A stretch of DNA of 50,800 nucleotides from a delta proteobacterium ML8_F1 (GCA_002029975.1 LQBE01000019.1:69311-120110), one strand, 5' to 3'. Shown: positions 16,558-25,352, counted from the first letter of the stretch. A program made the numbers and translations. The notes: generated by a model from the letters alone, not told the origin.

Positions 16558-17380
16558 TGTCTTCCATCCTCTCAACAATCAATTTGACGAGTGCGCTGAA
16601 TGAGGCTTTCACCCTCTGAGCGGTTTCAACCACTTCATCGTGGGACAGGGGCTGGTCCAGTATGCCTGCCGCCATATTGGTAATCAGTGAAATCCCCAGA
16701 ACCCTCATGCCGCTGTGGGCGGCAGCGATAGCCTCGGGGACAGTACTCATTCCCACCGCATCAGCACCCAGAATCCGTGCCATTTGTACTTCCGCAGGGG
16801 TTTCATAGGTCGGGCCGGTATTGAAGAGGTAGACGCCCTTTTTCAGGGAGAGTCCCAGGTGCTTGGCGCAGCTTGCGGCCAGTTTTGCCAGTTCTTTGGT
16901 GTAGACCCGTGAGGTGTCGGGAAATCTCGGTCCGAAGAAGGAATCATTGGGGCCGATCAGGGGATTGTCAAAAGCGAAATTGATATGGTCCTTGATGAGC
17001 ATCAGGTCACCGGGGACAAAATCCACATTGACACCGCCGGCGGCATTGGTCAGAATGAGTGTCCTGATTCCCAGAGCCTTGAAAATCCGCACCGGGAAGG
17101 TGATTTCAGCCATGGGATAGCCTTCGTAGAAATGGACCCGTCCCTGCATGGCCATGATCCGTCTTCCCTGAAGCCGTCCCACCACAAACTGTCCCTTGTG
17201 GCCTTCCACCGTGGACCGGGGAAAATGCGGGATATCCTCGTAGGGAATCACTACGGGTTCCGTGATTTCCTCCGCCAAGACACCCAGACCGGAACCGAGA
17301 ATCAGGGCGGCTTCAATGGGTTCTGAGCAGTCAAGCTGAGTCATGATATAATTAGTTGCATTTTCAACTTTATTGGTCAT
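16550..17380 (-). CDS. Purine nucleoside phosphorylase (inosine/guanosine type)
   Basis: A 276-residue trimeric phosphorylase with the complete canonical set: LILGSGLG, STVEGHKGQ, MQGRVHFYEGY, LTNAAGG, GPTYETPAE with the base-binding glutamate, and SLITNMAAG with the base-binding asparagine. It should convert inosine, guanosine and their deoxy forms to free base and sugar-1-phosphate. It overlaps deoB by 11 nt and the second phosphorylase by 8 nt. The two genes look like a tandem duplication that has diverged in the active site. Confidence 0.92.
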   Translation of the reverse strand: MTNKVENATNYIMTQLDCSEPIEAALILGSGLGVLAEEITEPVVIPYEDIPHFPRSTVEGHKGQFVVGRLQGRRIMAMQGRVHFYEGYPMAEITFPVRIFKALGIRTLILTNAAGGVNVDFVPGDLMLIKDHINFAFDNPLIGPNDSFFGPRFPDTSRVYTKELAKLAASCAKHLGLSLKKGVYLFNTGPTYETPAEVQMARILGADAVGMSTVPEAIAAAHSGMRVLGISLITNMAAGILDQPLSHDEVVETAQRVKASFSALVKLIVERMEDND

Positions 17381-18554
17381 CCCTGTCCTCCCAGATCAAA
17401 TTCAAAAAAGAGCTGCCGTTTTCCGGCGCTTTCACATTGAAGTACGCTGCCAGGGTGGCGGCTATGTCCGCAAAGGATTCCCTGGTTTTCAAATCCACGT
17501 CTTTTTTCACCCGGGGACCGGTAATCAGCAGCGGCACCATCTCCCGGGTATGGTCGGTTCCAGTGAAGGTGGGATCATTGCCGTGGTCCGCCGTGACAAT
17601 CAACAGGTCCTCTTCCCCGAGGGCCTCTATGATTTCCACGAGTCTATGGTCAAAGGCCTCGAGGGCGTCCCGGTAGCCCGCCACATCCCGGCGATGACCG
17701 TATTTCGAGTCAAAGTCCACAAGATTGGTGAAAATCAGTCCGGTATCGTGTTTTTCCATCATCTTGAGGGTCTGGTCCATGCCGTCGTCATTGCTCTTCG
17801 TATGGATTTCATCGGTAATCCCCTGCCCGTTGTAGATATCATAAATTTTGCCAACAGCGGCCACTGGCCACCCGCTTTCCTTGAGATGATCCAGTACTGT
17901 AGGGGCAAAGGGACTGATGGAAAAATCCCTGCGGTTGTGGGTACGCTCAAAGCTGCCTTTTTCACCGATGAAGGGCCTGGCAATCACCCGGGCCACCAGA
18001 TAATCCCCCTTAAGAATTTCTCTAGCCTTGAGGCAGATCGCATACAGCTCCTCCAGGGGAACCACCCCTTCATGGGCGGCAATTTGAAAAACGCTGTCCC
18101 CTGAAGTGTAGACAATCAGTTTTCCCGAATCCAGATGCTCCTGTCCATAAGCTTCAATGACCTCCGTACCTGAAGCCGGTTGATTGCACAGGGTTCCCCT
18201 ACCGGAGGCCTTCTCGAAGGCGTCGATGACCGGTTTTGGAAATCCATGGGGATAGGTTTTGAAAGGCTTTTCCAGGACAAGACCGGCTATTTCCCAGTGC
18301 CCGGTGGTGGTGTCCTTCCCCTTTGAGAGCTCTTTCAAACGGCCGTAGCTGCCACGGATATCACCACTGGACGAAAGATACTCAAGTCCCTGGATTTTTC
18401 CGAGGCCCAGGGATTTCAGATGTGGGATTTCAATCATGGGATCGAATTCAACAATATGTCCCAGAGTGTCGGCTCCGGCATCACCGAAGGCCGCCGCATC
18501 GGGCATTTCGCCGATGCCCACACTGTCAATCACAATCAAAATGGCTCGTTTCAT
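17370..18554 (-). CDS. deoB: Phosphopentomutase
   Basis: A 394-residue alkaline-phosphatase-superfamily enzyme interconverting (deoxy)ribose-1-phosphate and 5-phosphate. Metal-binding segments are IDSVGIGEMPDA near the start and VTADHGNDPT plus DHTRE near the end. TTGHWE in the middle includes the expected active-site threonine. I use ATG 18554 with GGGAGG upstream, and reject a start nine codons earlier. It joins the phosphorylases to central carbon metabolism. Its start lies within the 3' end of the xerD-type gene (4-nt overlap). Confidence 0.94.
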   Translation of the reverse strand: MKRAILIVIDSVGIGEMPDAAAFGDAGADTLGHIVEFDPMIEIPHLKSLGLGKIQGLEYLSSSGDIRGSYGRLKELSKGKDTTTGHWEIAGLVLEKPFKTYPHGFPKPVIDAFEKASGRGTLCNQPASGTEVIEAYGQEHLDSGKLIVYTSGDSVFQIAAHEGVVPLEELYAICLKAREILKGDYLVARVIARPFIGEKGSFERTHNRRDFSISPFAPTVLDHLKESGWPVAAVGKIYDIYNGQGITDEIHTKSNDDGMDQTLKMMEKHDTGLIFTNLVDFDSKYGHRRDVAGYRDALEAFDHRLVEIIEALGEEDLLIVTADHGNDPTFTGTDHTREMVPLLITGPRVKKDVDLKTRESFADIAATLAAYFNVKAPENGSSFLNLIWEDRDDQ

Positions 18555-19396
18555 CCTTTGTTTTCCTCCCTTTTGAGACATTGCTGGTAATAGGCCGTGT
18601 CCAGACTCCCCTGGATTCCCAGATTGGACATGATTTCTCTGAGAGGCACTCCCTTGAGTATCTCCCCCACCACATGGGCATTTCTAAAGCTGTGGGGATT
18701 GATTTCCTGGCTGAGGTCCGCCTTGTGCGCATATTTCTTGACCACCTTCCAGATACTCTGTCTGGAAATTTTATCGCCCCGCTGATTGACAAACAAACCC
18801 GATGCGTCCCCTTGAATTTTCAGGGTCCCGATGTAATCCTCCAGCAGTCCAATGAGGTCCTCTTCAAGCCCGAGAGTTCTGGGTGAAGGGGGGCCCTGGA
18901 TCACCAGGTGTCCCCGGTTGGAATCGAAATCCCCTATTTCCAGTTGGATGAGCTCCGAAACCTTGATGCCTGTGGCATAGAGGATTTCAATGATCAGCCG
19001 GTCCCTCAAGGCTGCAGAATGGTTTGGGTCGATGGCTGCAACCATGGCATCAATGTCTTTTCTCAGGAGACAATGGGAAATTTTCCGCTCCACCCTGGGT
19101 CGTTCCAGGGTCTGTGACGGATTGTCATCAATCAATTCCCTGACCATCAGAAAGTGGAAAAATTTTTTCACCGTGGTGGACTTGCGATAAAGGGTTGATT
19201 TTTTCATTCCCCGGCTGGTCAGTTCCTCCGTAAAGGCGTCAAGATGCCTCTTTTCGACCTGGGGACAGAGCATCACTCCCTTTGCCTTTAAAAATGACAA
19301 AAAATCCTTGATGTCACCAAGATAGGAATTGATGGTGTTGGGAGAAAGATTCTCCTCTCTCAGTTGGTCGGCAAAGCTTTCAATGCGGTTCTCCAT
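18551..19396 (-). CDS. XerD-position tyrosine recombinase with degraded catalytic site
   Basis: A 281-residue Xer-type protein with an N-terminal SAM-like core-binding domain and a C-terminal recombinase fold. Its place before deoB and the phosphorylases is the usual place of xerD in Firmicutes. Of the six catalytic residues, the first arginine is lysine (ATGIKVSEL instead of TG.RVSEL). The beta-hairpin lysine is gone (IQGPPSPRT). The late histidine is isoleucine (NLGIQG). The HxxR pair (PHSFR) and a candidate tyrosine (TAYYQQ) remain. It may be catalytically weak or act as a partner or DNA-binding protein, as in streptococcal XerD-like proteins. Overlap with deoB is 4 nt. Confidence 0.85.
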   Translation of the reverse strand: MENRIESFADQLREENLSPNTINSYLGDIKDFLSFLKAKGVMLCPQVEKRHLDAFTEELTSRGMKKSTLYRKSTTVKKFFHFLMVRELIDDNPSQTLERPRVERKISHCLLRKDIDAMVAAIDPNHSAALRDRLIIEILYATGIKVSELIQLEIGDFDSNRGHLVIQGPPSPRTLGLEEDLIGLLEDYIGTLKIQGDASGLFVNQRGDKISRQSIWKVVKKYAHKADLSQEINPHSFRNAHVVGEILKGVPLREIMSNLGIQGSLDTAYYQQCLKREENKG

Positions 19397-19410
19397 GGTT
19401 TTCCTTCTTT

Positions 19411-21072
19411 CTAACCCTTCATTTGATCAATGAGATGCCGGGCATTGTCAATGGCTATCTCAGTCAGTTTATCGCCTGAAAGCATCCGGGCCACTTCATT
19501 TGTGGACTCGACGGGGTCCAGGGGTATCAACTGGGACAAGCCTTCAAGCTTCTCGATTTTCAGATGGCGGTGGGCGGCGGCGGCTATCTGGGGAAGATGG
19601 GTGATGACAATCAACTGCTTTAATCCGCTCAGGGCCCCCATTTTTTTGGCCACCTGGTAGGCCGTATTGCCGCTGATTCCCGTATCAATCTCATCGAAGA
19701 CCATGGTTTCAATGGGATCCTGAAGGGACATGGCTATTTTGATTCCCAGCATGATTCTGGAAATCTCGCCGCCGGAAGCCACTGTCTTCAGCGGCAGGGG
19801 CTGCATCCCCTTATTGGCGCTGAGGAGGAATTTGACATCATCAAAGCCCCCGGTGTCCACCCGGTGTCGGCCTCCCCTGGTCTTGACAGTAAAAGAGGCA
19901 TCAAAAAGAACTCCCGTGAGATTAAGGTCTTCAATTTCCCCAATGACCCGGTCTCTGAAGGCTTTGAAAAGTCTTTTCCGATGGTCACTCAAGACCGTGG
20001 CCGCCTCAAGGTATTCCTGGTAGAGAAGCCTTTCTCTATTTTTGAGATCTTTTAAAAGCAGGTCCCTGCCTTCAATCCTCCTGATTTTTTCCTGAAGCTC
20101 CTCCTCGAAGGCCTTGAGCTCCGGCAGTGTCATGCCGTACTTTTTCATCAGAAGACTCAGGGCCGTGTGTCGGTTTTCAAGCTGCTGATAGGTCTGGGGG
20201 TCGAAATCATACCCGGACTCCTTGTCCCGAAGTTCATCCCGTATGTCCGAGATTTCAATCATGGTGCTGTCAATCCGCTGAATCAAAGGTGTGAAATCAC
20301 TGTCCACGCGCTCCACGCCCGCAAGGTGGCGTTTCAGCCGCTGGAGGGCTTCCAGGATTCCAGGGTCCTGGTCAATGATTTCCAGAGACTGGCCGAGATG
20401 GTCCATGAGCTCTTCAAGATGACTCAGCCGATCGAATTTCAAAAAGAGTTCTTCGTCTGCCCGGGGGTCCAACTGGATTCGGGAGAGCTCTCTGAGTTCA
20501 AACTGGAGTGATTCCAGAGCCCTCTCATCCCCATCATCCTCCAGGTGGTTGATTTCATCAAGGATTTCAGCATGGGCCGTGGCGGTCCTCTCCACCTCCT
20601 GAAGAACCGCTTTCAGGTCGGTTCCCCCGTACTGGTCGATAATTTTCAGATGGGTGGTTTCATCCAGGAGGGCCTGGTGCATGTACTGGCCGTGGACATC
20701 AATCAGCTCCTCGGTGAGGATTCTCAGGTCATTCTGGGTGATGATTTCGCCGTTGAGCTTCGACAGGCTTTTTCCCGAGGGATAGATCTCCCGGGTGATG
20801 ACAATCAGTCCGTCATTGAGGGGGATTCCAAGGTGCGCCTCCCGGCTCAGCCTGGAAGAATCCACATCAAAAACAAGCTCAATAACCGCTTTATTGTGCT
20901 TGATTTTCTGCCCGCCGTTCTTGAGTTTTTTTCCCAGGGCCAGGTTGATGGCTTCAATGATGATGGATTTGCCCGCCCCGGTCTCGCCAGTGATAATGTT
21001 CAGCCCCTGGTCAAACTGCACATTGATCCGGTCTATGATGATGAAATTACTGATCGTGAGTTCACGTAACAT
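19411..21072 (-). CDS. recN: DNA repair protein RecN
   Basis: A 553-residue SMC-like ATPase used in double-strand-break repair. The Walker A GETGAGKS is near residues 30-37, the ABC signature VASGGEISR and Walker B MVFDEIDTGISG lie in the C-terminal half, and coiled-coil segments lie between. The length is normal. The ATG at 21072 follows AAAGGG. It directly follows argR, the classic argR-recN pairing. Confidence 0.95.
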   Translation of the reverse strand: MLRELTISNFIIIDRINVQFDQGLNIITGETGAGKSIIIEAINLALGKKLKNGGQKIKHNKAVIELVFDVDSSRLSREAHLGIPLNDGLIVITREIYPSGKSLSKLNGEIITQNDLRILTEELIDVHGQYMHQALLDETTHLKIIDQYGGTDLKAVLQEVERTATAHAEILDEINHLEDDGDERALESLQFELRELSRIQLDPRADEELFLKFDRLSHLEELMDHLGQSLEIIDQDPGILEALQRLKRHLAGVERVDSDFTPLIQRIDSTMIEISDIRDELRDKESGYDFDPQTYQQLENRHTALSLLMKKYGMTLPELKAFEEELQEKIRRIEGRDLLLKDLKNRERLLYQEYLEAATVLSDHRKRLFKAFRDRVIGEIEDLNLTGVLFDASFTVKTRGGRHRVDTGGFDDVKFLLSANKGMQPLPLKTVASGGEISRIMLGIKIAMSLQDPIETMVFDEIDTGISGNTAYQVAKKMGALSGLKQLIVITHLPQIAAAAHRHLKIEKLEGLSQLIPLDPVESTNEVARMLSGDKLTEIAIDNARHLIDQMKG

Positions 21073-21083
21073 GCATTCACCCT

Positions 21084-21533
21084 TTATTCAATGGTTTCTC
21101 TGAAAATTTCCAGAACCTTCTGGCAGTCCACTTCGTTGCGCACCAGAATGAAAATGGTATCATCTCCTGCAATGGACCCTACGATTTCCTCAATTTTCAA
21201 AGCATCGATGGCGGCTGCGGCCACCTGGGCCGCACCGATCATCGTGGTGACCACAATGATATTTCCCGCATGGTCGATATTGAGGACGGAATCCTTGAAA
21301 AGAGTAATGAACCGTTTCAAAATCGGCGCATCGGTGTGCTGAATCGAAGAATACTTGTAGCGACCCTCCTTGGTAAGGACCTTGATGAGTCTGAGTTCCT
21401 TGATATCCCGTGAAACCGTTGCCTGGGTGACATTGAATCCCTGACGCTTGAGTTCTTCAGCGAGGTCTTCCTGGGTTTCAATCTCGTGGGTGCCGATAAT
21501 TTCGAGTATCTTTGAATGCCGGTTATACTTCAT
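21084..21533 (-). CDS. argR: Arginine repressor
   Basis: A 149-residue ArgR/AhrC. The N-terminal winged helix contains TQATVSRDIKELRLIK. The C-terminal arginine-binding and hexamerisation domain contains GSIAGDDTIFIL. It represses arginine synthesis and activates catabolism when arginine is bound. No arginine genes are in the window; the location before recN is the ordinary one. The start has AAAGGGGG upstream and overlaps tlyA by 11 nt. Confidence 0.94.
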   Translation of the reverse strand: MKYNRHSKILEIIGTHEIETQEDLAEELKRQGFNVTQATVSRDIKELRLIKVLTKEGRYKYSSIQHTDAPILKRFITLFKDSVLNIDHAGNIIVVTTMIGAAQVAAAAIDALKIEEIVGSIAGDDTIFILVRNEVDCQKVLEIFRETIE

Positions 21534-22347
21534 GTGGTCCCCCTTTTACTGAAAGATTTTCATGGGCTTCGTCTACAAGTGTCTTCACATCAATGGCCTG
21601 GCGGGCAGCATCCTTCAAGGCAAGGGTGCCCGTGACCAGAAATTCAATATTGCCCTTGGGGCCTGTGATGGGCGAATAGGTGGCCGCCTGGACAAGAAGT
21701 CCTTCCTTCTCAAGAAAGGCCAGGAGGTCCTCCAGGACATCCCTGTGAATGTTCTTGTCCCTGATGACGCCTTTTTTCCTGACGGTCTCCCTGCCCGCCT
21801 CAAACTGGGGCTTGATAAGAATCACCCAGCGGGTGGAGGGTTTCATAAAGGGCTTGAGGGCACCGACAATTTTTTTGACTGAAATGAAGGAGACATCGAC
21901 GCTAATGAAATCCACCCTTTCCCCGATGCGGTCAAAGGCAAGGTAACGGGCATTGGTCTTTTCCATGCTGACAACTCTGGGATTCTGCCGAAGACTGTAA
22001 TCCAGCTGACCGTACCCCACATCAATGCTGTAGACCCTGGCCGCCCCGTTATTGAGCATCACATGGGTGAACCCTCCTGTGGAGGCGCCAATGTCCATGC
22101 ATACCCTGTCTGTCAGATCAATACGGTACAGGTCTATGGCCTTTTGGAGCTTGTAGCCCCCTCTGGAAACAAATTCCGGTCGGTTGCCCCGGTATTCAAC
22201 GGGAAGCTCGCTGTCCACCCGGGTGCCTGGTTTGTTGACCATCAGGCCCTGGACATAAATTTCCCCCGCCATGATCATTCTTTTGGCTTTTTCCCTGGAA
22301 TCGGCATAACCGAGCTCGTGAACCCTCTGGTCGATTCTGATTTTCAC
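21523..22347 (-). CDS. tlyA: TlyA family rRNA 2'-O-methyltransferase
   Basis: A 274-residue protein with an N-terminal S4 RNA-binding domain (RIDQRVHELGYADSREKA) and a FtsJ-like SAM methyltransferase domain (DIGASTGGFTHVML near residue 86). Characterised TlyA proteins methylate ribose in rRNA and have also been described as haemolysin-like. It starts with GTG 22347, which overlaps the dxs stop by 4 nt (GTGA). The order dxs-tlyA-argR-recN is conserved in Firmicutes. Confidence 0.92.
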   Translation of the reverse strand: MKIRIDQRVHELGYADSREKAKRMIMAGEIYVQGLMVNKPGTRVDSELPVEYRGNRPEFVSRGGYKLQKAIDLYRIDLTDRVCMDIGASTGGFTHVMLNNGAARVYSIDVGYGQLDYSLRQNPRVVSMEKTNARYLAFDRIGERVDFISVDVSFISVKKIVGALKPFMKPSTRWVILIKPQFEAGRETVRKKGVIRDKNIHRDVLEDLLAFLEKEGLLVQAATYSPITGPKGNIEFLVTGTLALKDAARQAIDVKTLVDEAHENLSVKGGPHEV

Positions 22348-24182
22348 CCTTTGACAGTCCCTTCCTTTATGACTTTTAAAATCCCCCGGGGGTCAAGACC
22401 GTATTTTTCCAGCAGCAGGTCTGTCCCGCCATGGGGCACAAAGTCCTGGGGAAGGTTGATGGTGGTGACCTCGAAGGAACCCTCCCTGAGCAGCGCCGTT
22501 TCAATCAACTGGTTGATGCCGCCCTGATAAGGCGCCTCCTCGAGAAGAATGATCCTGTCATAGCCCCGGGCCCGGGCAAGAAGAGCCTCCATATTGAGGG
22601 GCTTGATCTGGCGGACACTGAGGACCCCTATTGGCTCCTCGCAAAGCTTATGCACCTCGAGGGCGGTTTTGACCATGCGGGAGTAGGTGATGATCAGAGT
22701 GTGGTCCCCGGTTTTCAACAGCTCGGGCTCACTTAGGGGGGTATTGTCCTCTAGAAGCTCATAGGCCTTGCCCCTGGGATATTTGATGGCCACCGGACCC
22801 GTCATTAAGTAGCTTTCAGAAAGAATCCGCTGCAGCTCCCGGGCATCCTTGGGGGCGAAAACCTTGAAGTTGGGAATGAGGTTCAAGTACCCCGTGTCAA
22901 AAACGCCGTGATGGGTTTCCCCATCCTCCCCCACGATACCGGAGCGGTCGATGCACACCACCACATCAAGATTCTGAAGGGCCACATCGTGAATCAGCTG
23001 GTCAAAGGCCCGCTGCAAAAATGTGGAGTAGATGACCACATAGGGCTTGAGGCCGGCCGTGGCCATACCGGCGGCCATGGTGACGGCATTCTGTTCCGCG
23101 ATGCCCACATCCACACAGCGCTCTGGAAATTCCAGGGCGAAATTCCTAAGGCCAGTGCCTGAAGTCATGGCCGCCGTCAGGGCATAGAGATTCTCATGGT
23201 CCCGGGCCATCCGAATGAGGGTCTGTCCTAAAACTGAAGAAAAATCCTGGGGAACCCTGGGCTGGACCCCGTATCTCAGGTCAAAGGGCCCCACCCCGTG
23301 ATAGAGGTCTGGATTGAGCTGGGCGTAGGGGTAGCCCTTTCCCTTGATGGTTCTGACATGGAGCAGCACCGGCTTGTCCATTTTTTTTGCGATTCCCATG
23401 GCGGTGATCAAGTCCCTGAGGTCATGACCATCCACAGGGCCGATGTAGGAAAGGCCGAAGTGCTCGAAGAACATTCCGGGAATCACCAGTTCTTTGAGAC
23501 TGCTTTTGGCCTTGGCAAGTACCTTGTAGGTCATTCCTCCGAGCTTGGATTTGCCCAGGGAAGTCACCGTGGCGTGCTTGAGCCGGTTGTAGCCCTTGAA
23601 GCTCCGCACGCGGCTCAGGGTATTGGAAACACTCCCCACATTGGGGGAAATGGACATTTCATTGTCATTGAGGATGATAATCAGCGGACTCTTGGCTTCT
23701 CCGGCGAAATTGAGTGCCTCAAAGGCTATCCCGGCTGTCAGGGCCCCGTCGCCGATTACCGGTACGACATAGTGGCTGCCGTCCTTGAAGCTGTCGGCAT
23801 AGGAAATGCCCAGGGCCGCTGAGATGGAGGTGGAAGAATGGCCGGCTTCGAAAATGTCATGCACGCTTTCACTCCGCTTGAGAAAACCACTGAGGCCGCC
23901 CGACTGCCTCAGGGTGTTGAAGCGGTCTTTTCTTCCGGTGAGGATTTTATGACTGTAGGCCTGATGGCCGACGTCCCAGATGATTTTGTCCACTGGTGAA
24001 TCAAAGACGTAATGCAGTGCCACAGTGAGTTCTACCGTCCCCAGATTCGGTGCCAGATGTCCCCCGGTCCTGGAAACTTCCTGGAGCAGAAAATCCCTCA
24101 ATTCCGAGGCGATCATCGACAGCTCCTCCAAGGAGAACTTTTTAAGGTCTTTGGGTTCATTGATCATGTCCAGATAGCCCAT
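22344..24182 (-). CDS. dxs: 1-deoxy-D-xylulose-5-phosphate synthase
   Basis: A 612-residue TPP enzyme making DXP from pyruvate and glyceraldehyde-3-phosphate, the first step of the MEP isoprenoid pathway. Seen are GHQAYSHK, the TPP motif GDGALTAGIAFEALN, and in the second half DRSGIVGEDGETHHG. The start ATG 24182 follows AGGAGA. Together with ispA upstream and ispH elsewhere in this window it indicates MEP-based isoprenoid synthesis. Confidence 0.96.
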   Translation of the reverse strand: MGYLDMINEPKDLKKFSLEELSMIASELRDFLLQEVSRTGGHLAPNLGTVELTVALHYVFDSPVDKIIWDVGHQAYSHKILTGRKDRFNTLRQSGGLSGFLKRSESVHDIFEAGHSSTSISAALGISYADSFKDGSHYVVPVIGDGALTAGIAFEALNFAGEAKSPLIIILNDNEMSISPNVGSVSNTLSRVRSFKGYNRLKHATVTSLGKSKLGGMTYKVLAKAKSSLKELVIPGMFFEHFGLSYIGPVDGHDLRDLITAMGIAKKMDKPVLLHVRTIKGKGYPYAQLNPDLYHGVGPFDLRYGVQPRVPQDFSSVLGQTLIRMARDHENLYALTAAMTSGTGLRNFALEFPERCVDVGIAEQNAVTMAAGMATAGLKPYVVIYSTFLQRAFDQLIHDVALQNLDVVVCIDRSGIVGEDGETHHGVFDTGYLNLIPNFKVFAPKDARELQRILSESYLMTGPVAIKYPRGKAYELLEDNTPLSEPELLKTGDHTLIITYSRMVKTALEVHKLCEEPIGVLSVRQIKPLNMEALLARARGYDRIILLEEAPYQGGINQLIETALLREGSFEVTTINLPQDFVPHGGTDLLLEKYGLDPRGILKVIKEGTVKG

Positions 24183-24195
24183 TAATGATGTCTCC

Positions 24196-24774
24196 TTAAT
24201 TTTCTTTTTTGAAAAACAGCAGGTTGTTTTCTAAGGTCCACAAGACCAGCGCAAAGTAATAGACGATGGTTTTCCAGTGGGTCAGGGCAATTTTTTTGCC
24301 AAATGCCTTCCCGCCGATGGTCAAAGCGGCGGCCAGACCACTGAGAAGCACCGCAATCAGGGAGATATTGTAGATGGAGACATCAAAAAGATACATTTTG
24401 AGGGCAATGGCGGCGATGGCCGCCCCGCTGATGATTCCGGCGATGTCTCCGATGACGTCGTTACAGAAGTTGGAGACCTGGTCAGCGTTGTGAACCAGCT
24501 CCACGGCCTTTGAAGCCCCCCTGACCCTTCGGGCGGCCATGGCGTTGAAGGGTCTGGCATTGGACGCCGCCACGGCAATGCCGATGCCATCAAAGAAAAC
24601 CCCGATAAAAATAATAATCAGAAAAACCAGGAAGGCTCCTGGAATATTCAGGTTTTTCACCGATAATTCTGCCAAGACCCCGATAACGATTGCCATAAAG
24701 AAACTGACCAGGGTAATTCTTATTATCCAGTGCTTATTTTTCTTTTTGGTGCTCCGGTTATTTTTTTTCTTCAT
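24196..24774 (-). CDS. oapA: OapA-like OLE-RNA-associated membrane protein
   Basis: A 192-residue integral membrane protein. A very basic N-terminus (residues 2-14, mostly Lys, Asn, Arg) is followed by at least four membrane segments (about 17-40, 46-70, 104-125, 130-155) and a possible fifth. The polar loop at about 72-103 is basic and contains NARPFNAMAARRV and NADQVSNFCNDV. Proteins of this type are sometimes labelled CorB/CNNM-like. The gene lies directly downstream of a large structured noncoding gap and upstream of dxs, exactly where OapA sits in OLE RNA loci. OapA is known to bind OLE RNA and hold it at the membrane. GGAG precedes ATG 24774. Confidence 0.8.
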   Translation of the reverse strand: MKKKNNRSTKKKNKHWIIRITLVSFFMAIVIGVLAELSVKNLNIPGAFLVFLIIIFIGVFFDGIGIAVAASNARPFNAMAARRVRGASKAVELVHNADQVSNFCNDVIGDIAGIISGAAIAAIALKMYLFDVSIYNISLIAVLLSGLAAALTIGGKAFGKKIALTHWKTIVYYFALVLWTLENNLLFFKKEN

Positions 24775-24814
24775 AAAATCTCCATTTTAAAATAAATATT
24801 AAAGAAAATATTAA

Positions 24815-25345
24815 AACAAAGGTGGCAATAGAATGGGTAAACTCTGTGCCTTAGGTCCAGTAGGATTTCCCAACCACGAACTGATGCGTCGCCGTATCAG
24901 CAGTTTCCTATTATTCATGGCTTCGTTCTGTTGCCAGCAACGAGACTGAACTACCACTCAGTACACACTTCAATCCCCATTCCATTTCACAAAGGAACAG
25001 TCTAGGAGATTTCCTCAACAACGCCAGACATCCTTAGCCTCTTTTGCAGTGATGGTTTAGATTAGCAAAATGCAATATCGTCCACCAAACGCCACTCAAG
25101 GCAGGCTACACTGCAGGCAGGATCACTGCCTACAGGTTTCATCCCGCTTGAAATCAAGCGGGTCTCCACGGAATAAGGGTCGTTGACCGCATGCCATTGC
25201 GGTTCGCCCCCAGTTCCTTACTCCCAGCCAGGACCCATTACTGGGCGTAACAAGCCCGCAACCAGGAACTTCATCGATGTGCCCTTCGACGGATTTTTAG
25301 CCCCGCCTTCAGGATGCTTTTGTTGACTAGAATACTGCGCCACCT
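24815..25345 (-). ncRNA. ole: OLE RNA (ornate, large, extremophilic RNA)
   Basis: The 577-bp gap between the PAP2-like gene and the oapA-like gene holds no credible ORF and is much richer in G+C and hairpins than an ordinary leader. Read on the minus strand it contains a 9-bp hairpin (25143-25151 with 25154-25162), a 10-bp hairpin completed by a U-G wobble (25111-25120 with 25126-25135), a GCGA (GNRA) tetraloop hairpin (24882-24899), and a hairpin at about 25178-25195. The wobble and GNRA loop exist only on the minus strand, which is the operon's direction. Known OLE RNAs are about 600 nt and lie in ispA-dxs operons next to oapA. The RNA joins OapA at the membrane and affects stress tolerance in Halalkalibacterium. 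Ends are approximate. Confidence 0.8.
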
Positions 25346-25352
25346 TATACTG

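Noticed and set aside
24775-25352. tmRNA, RNase P RNA or 6S RNA as the gap RNA
   Set aside because: No tag-peptide ORF, no tRNA-like ends, and no RNase P or 6S core motifs were recognised; the gene context points to OLE RNA.
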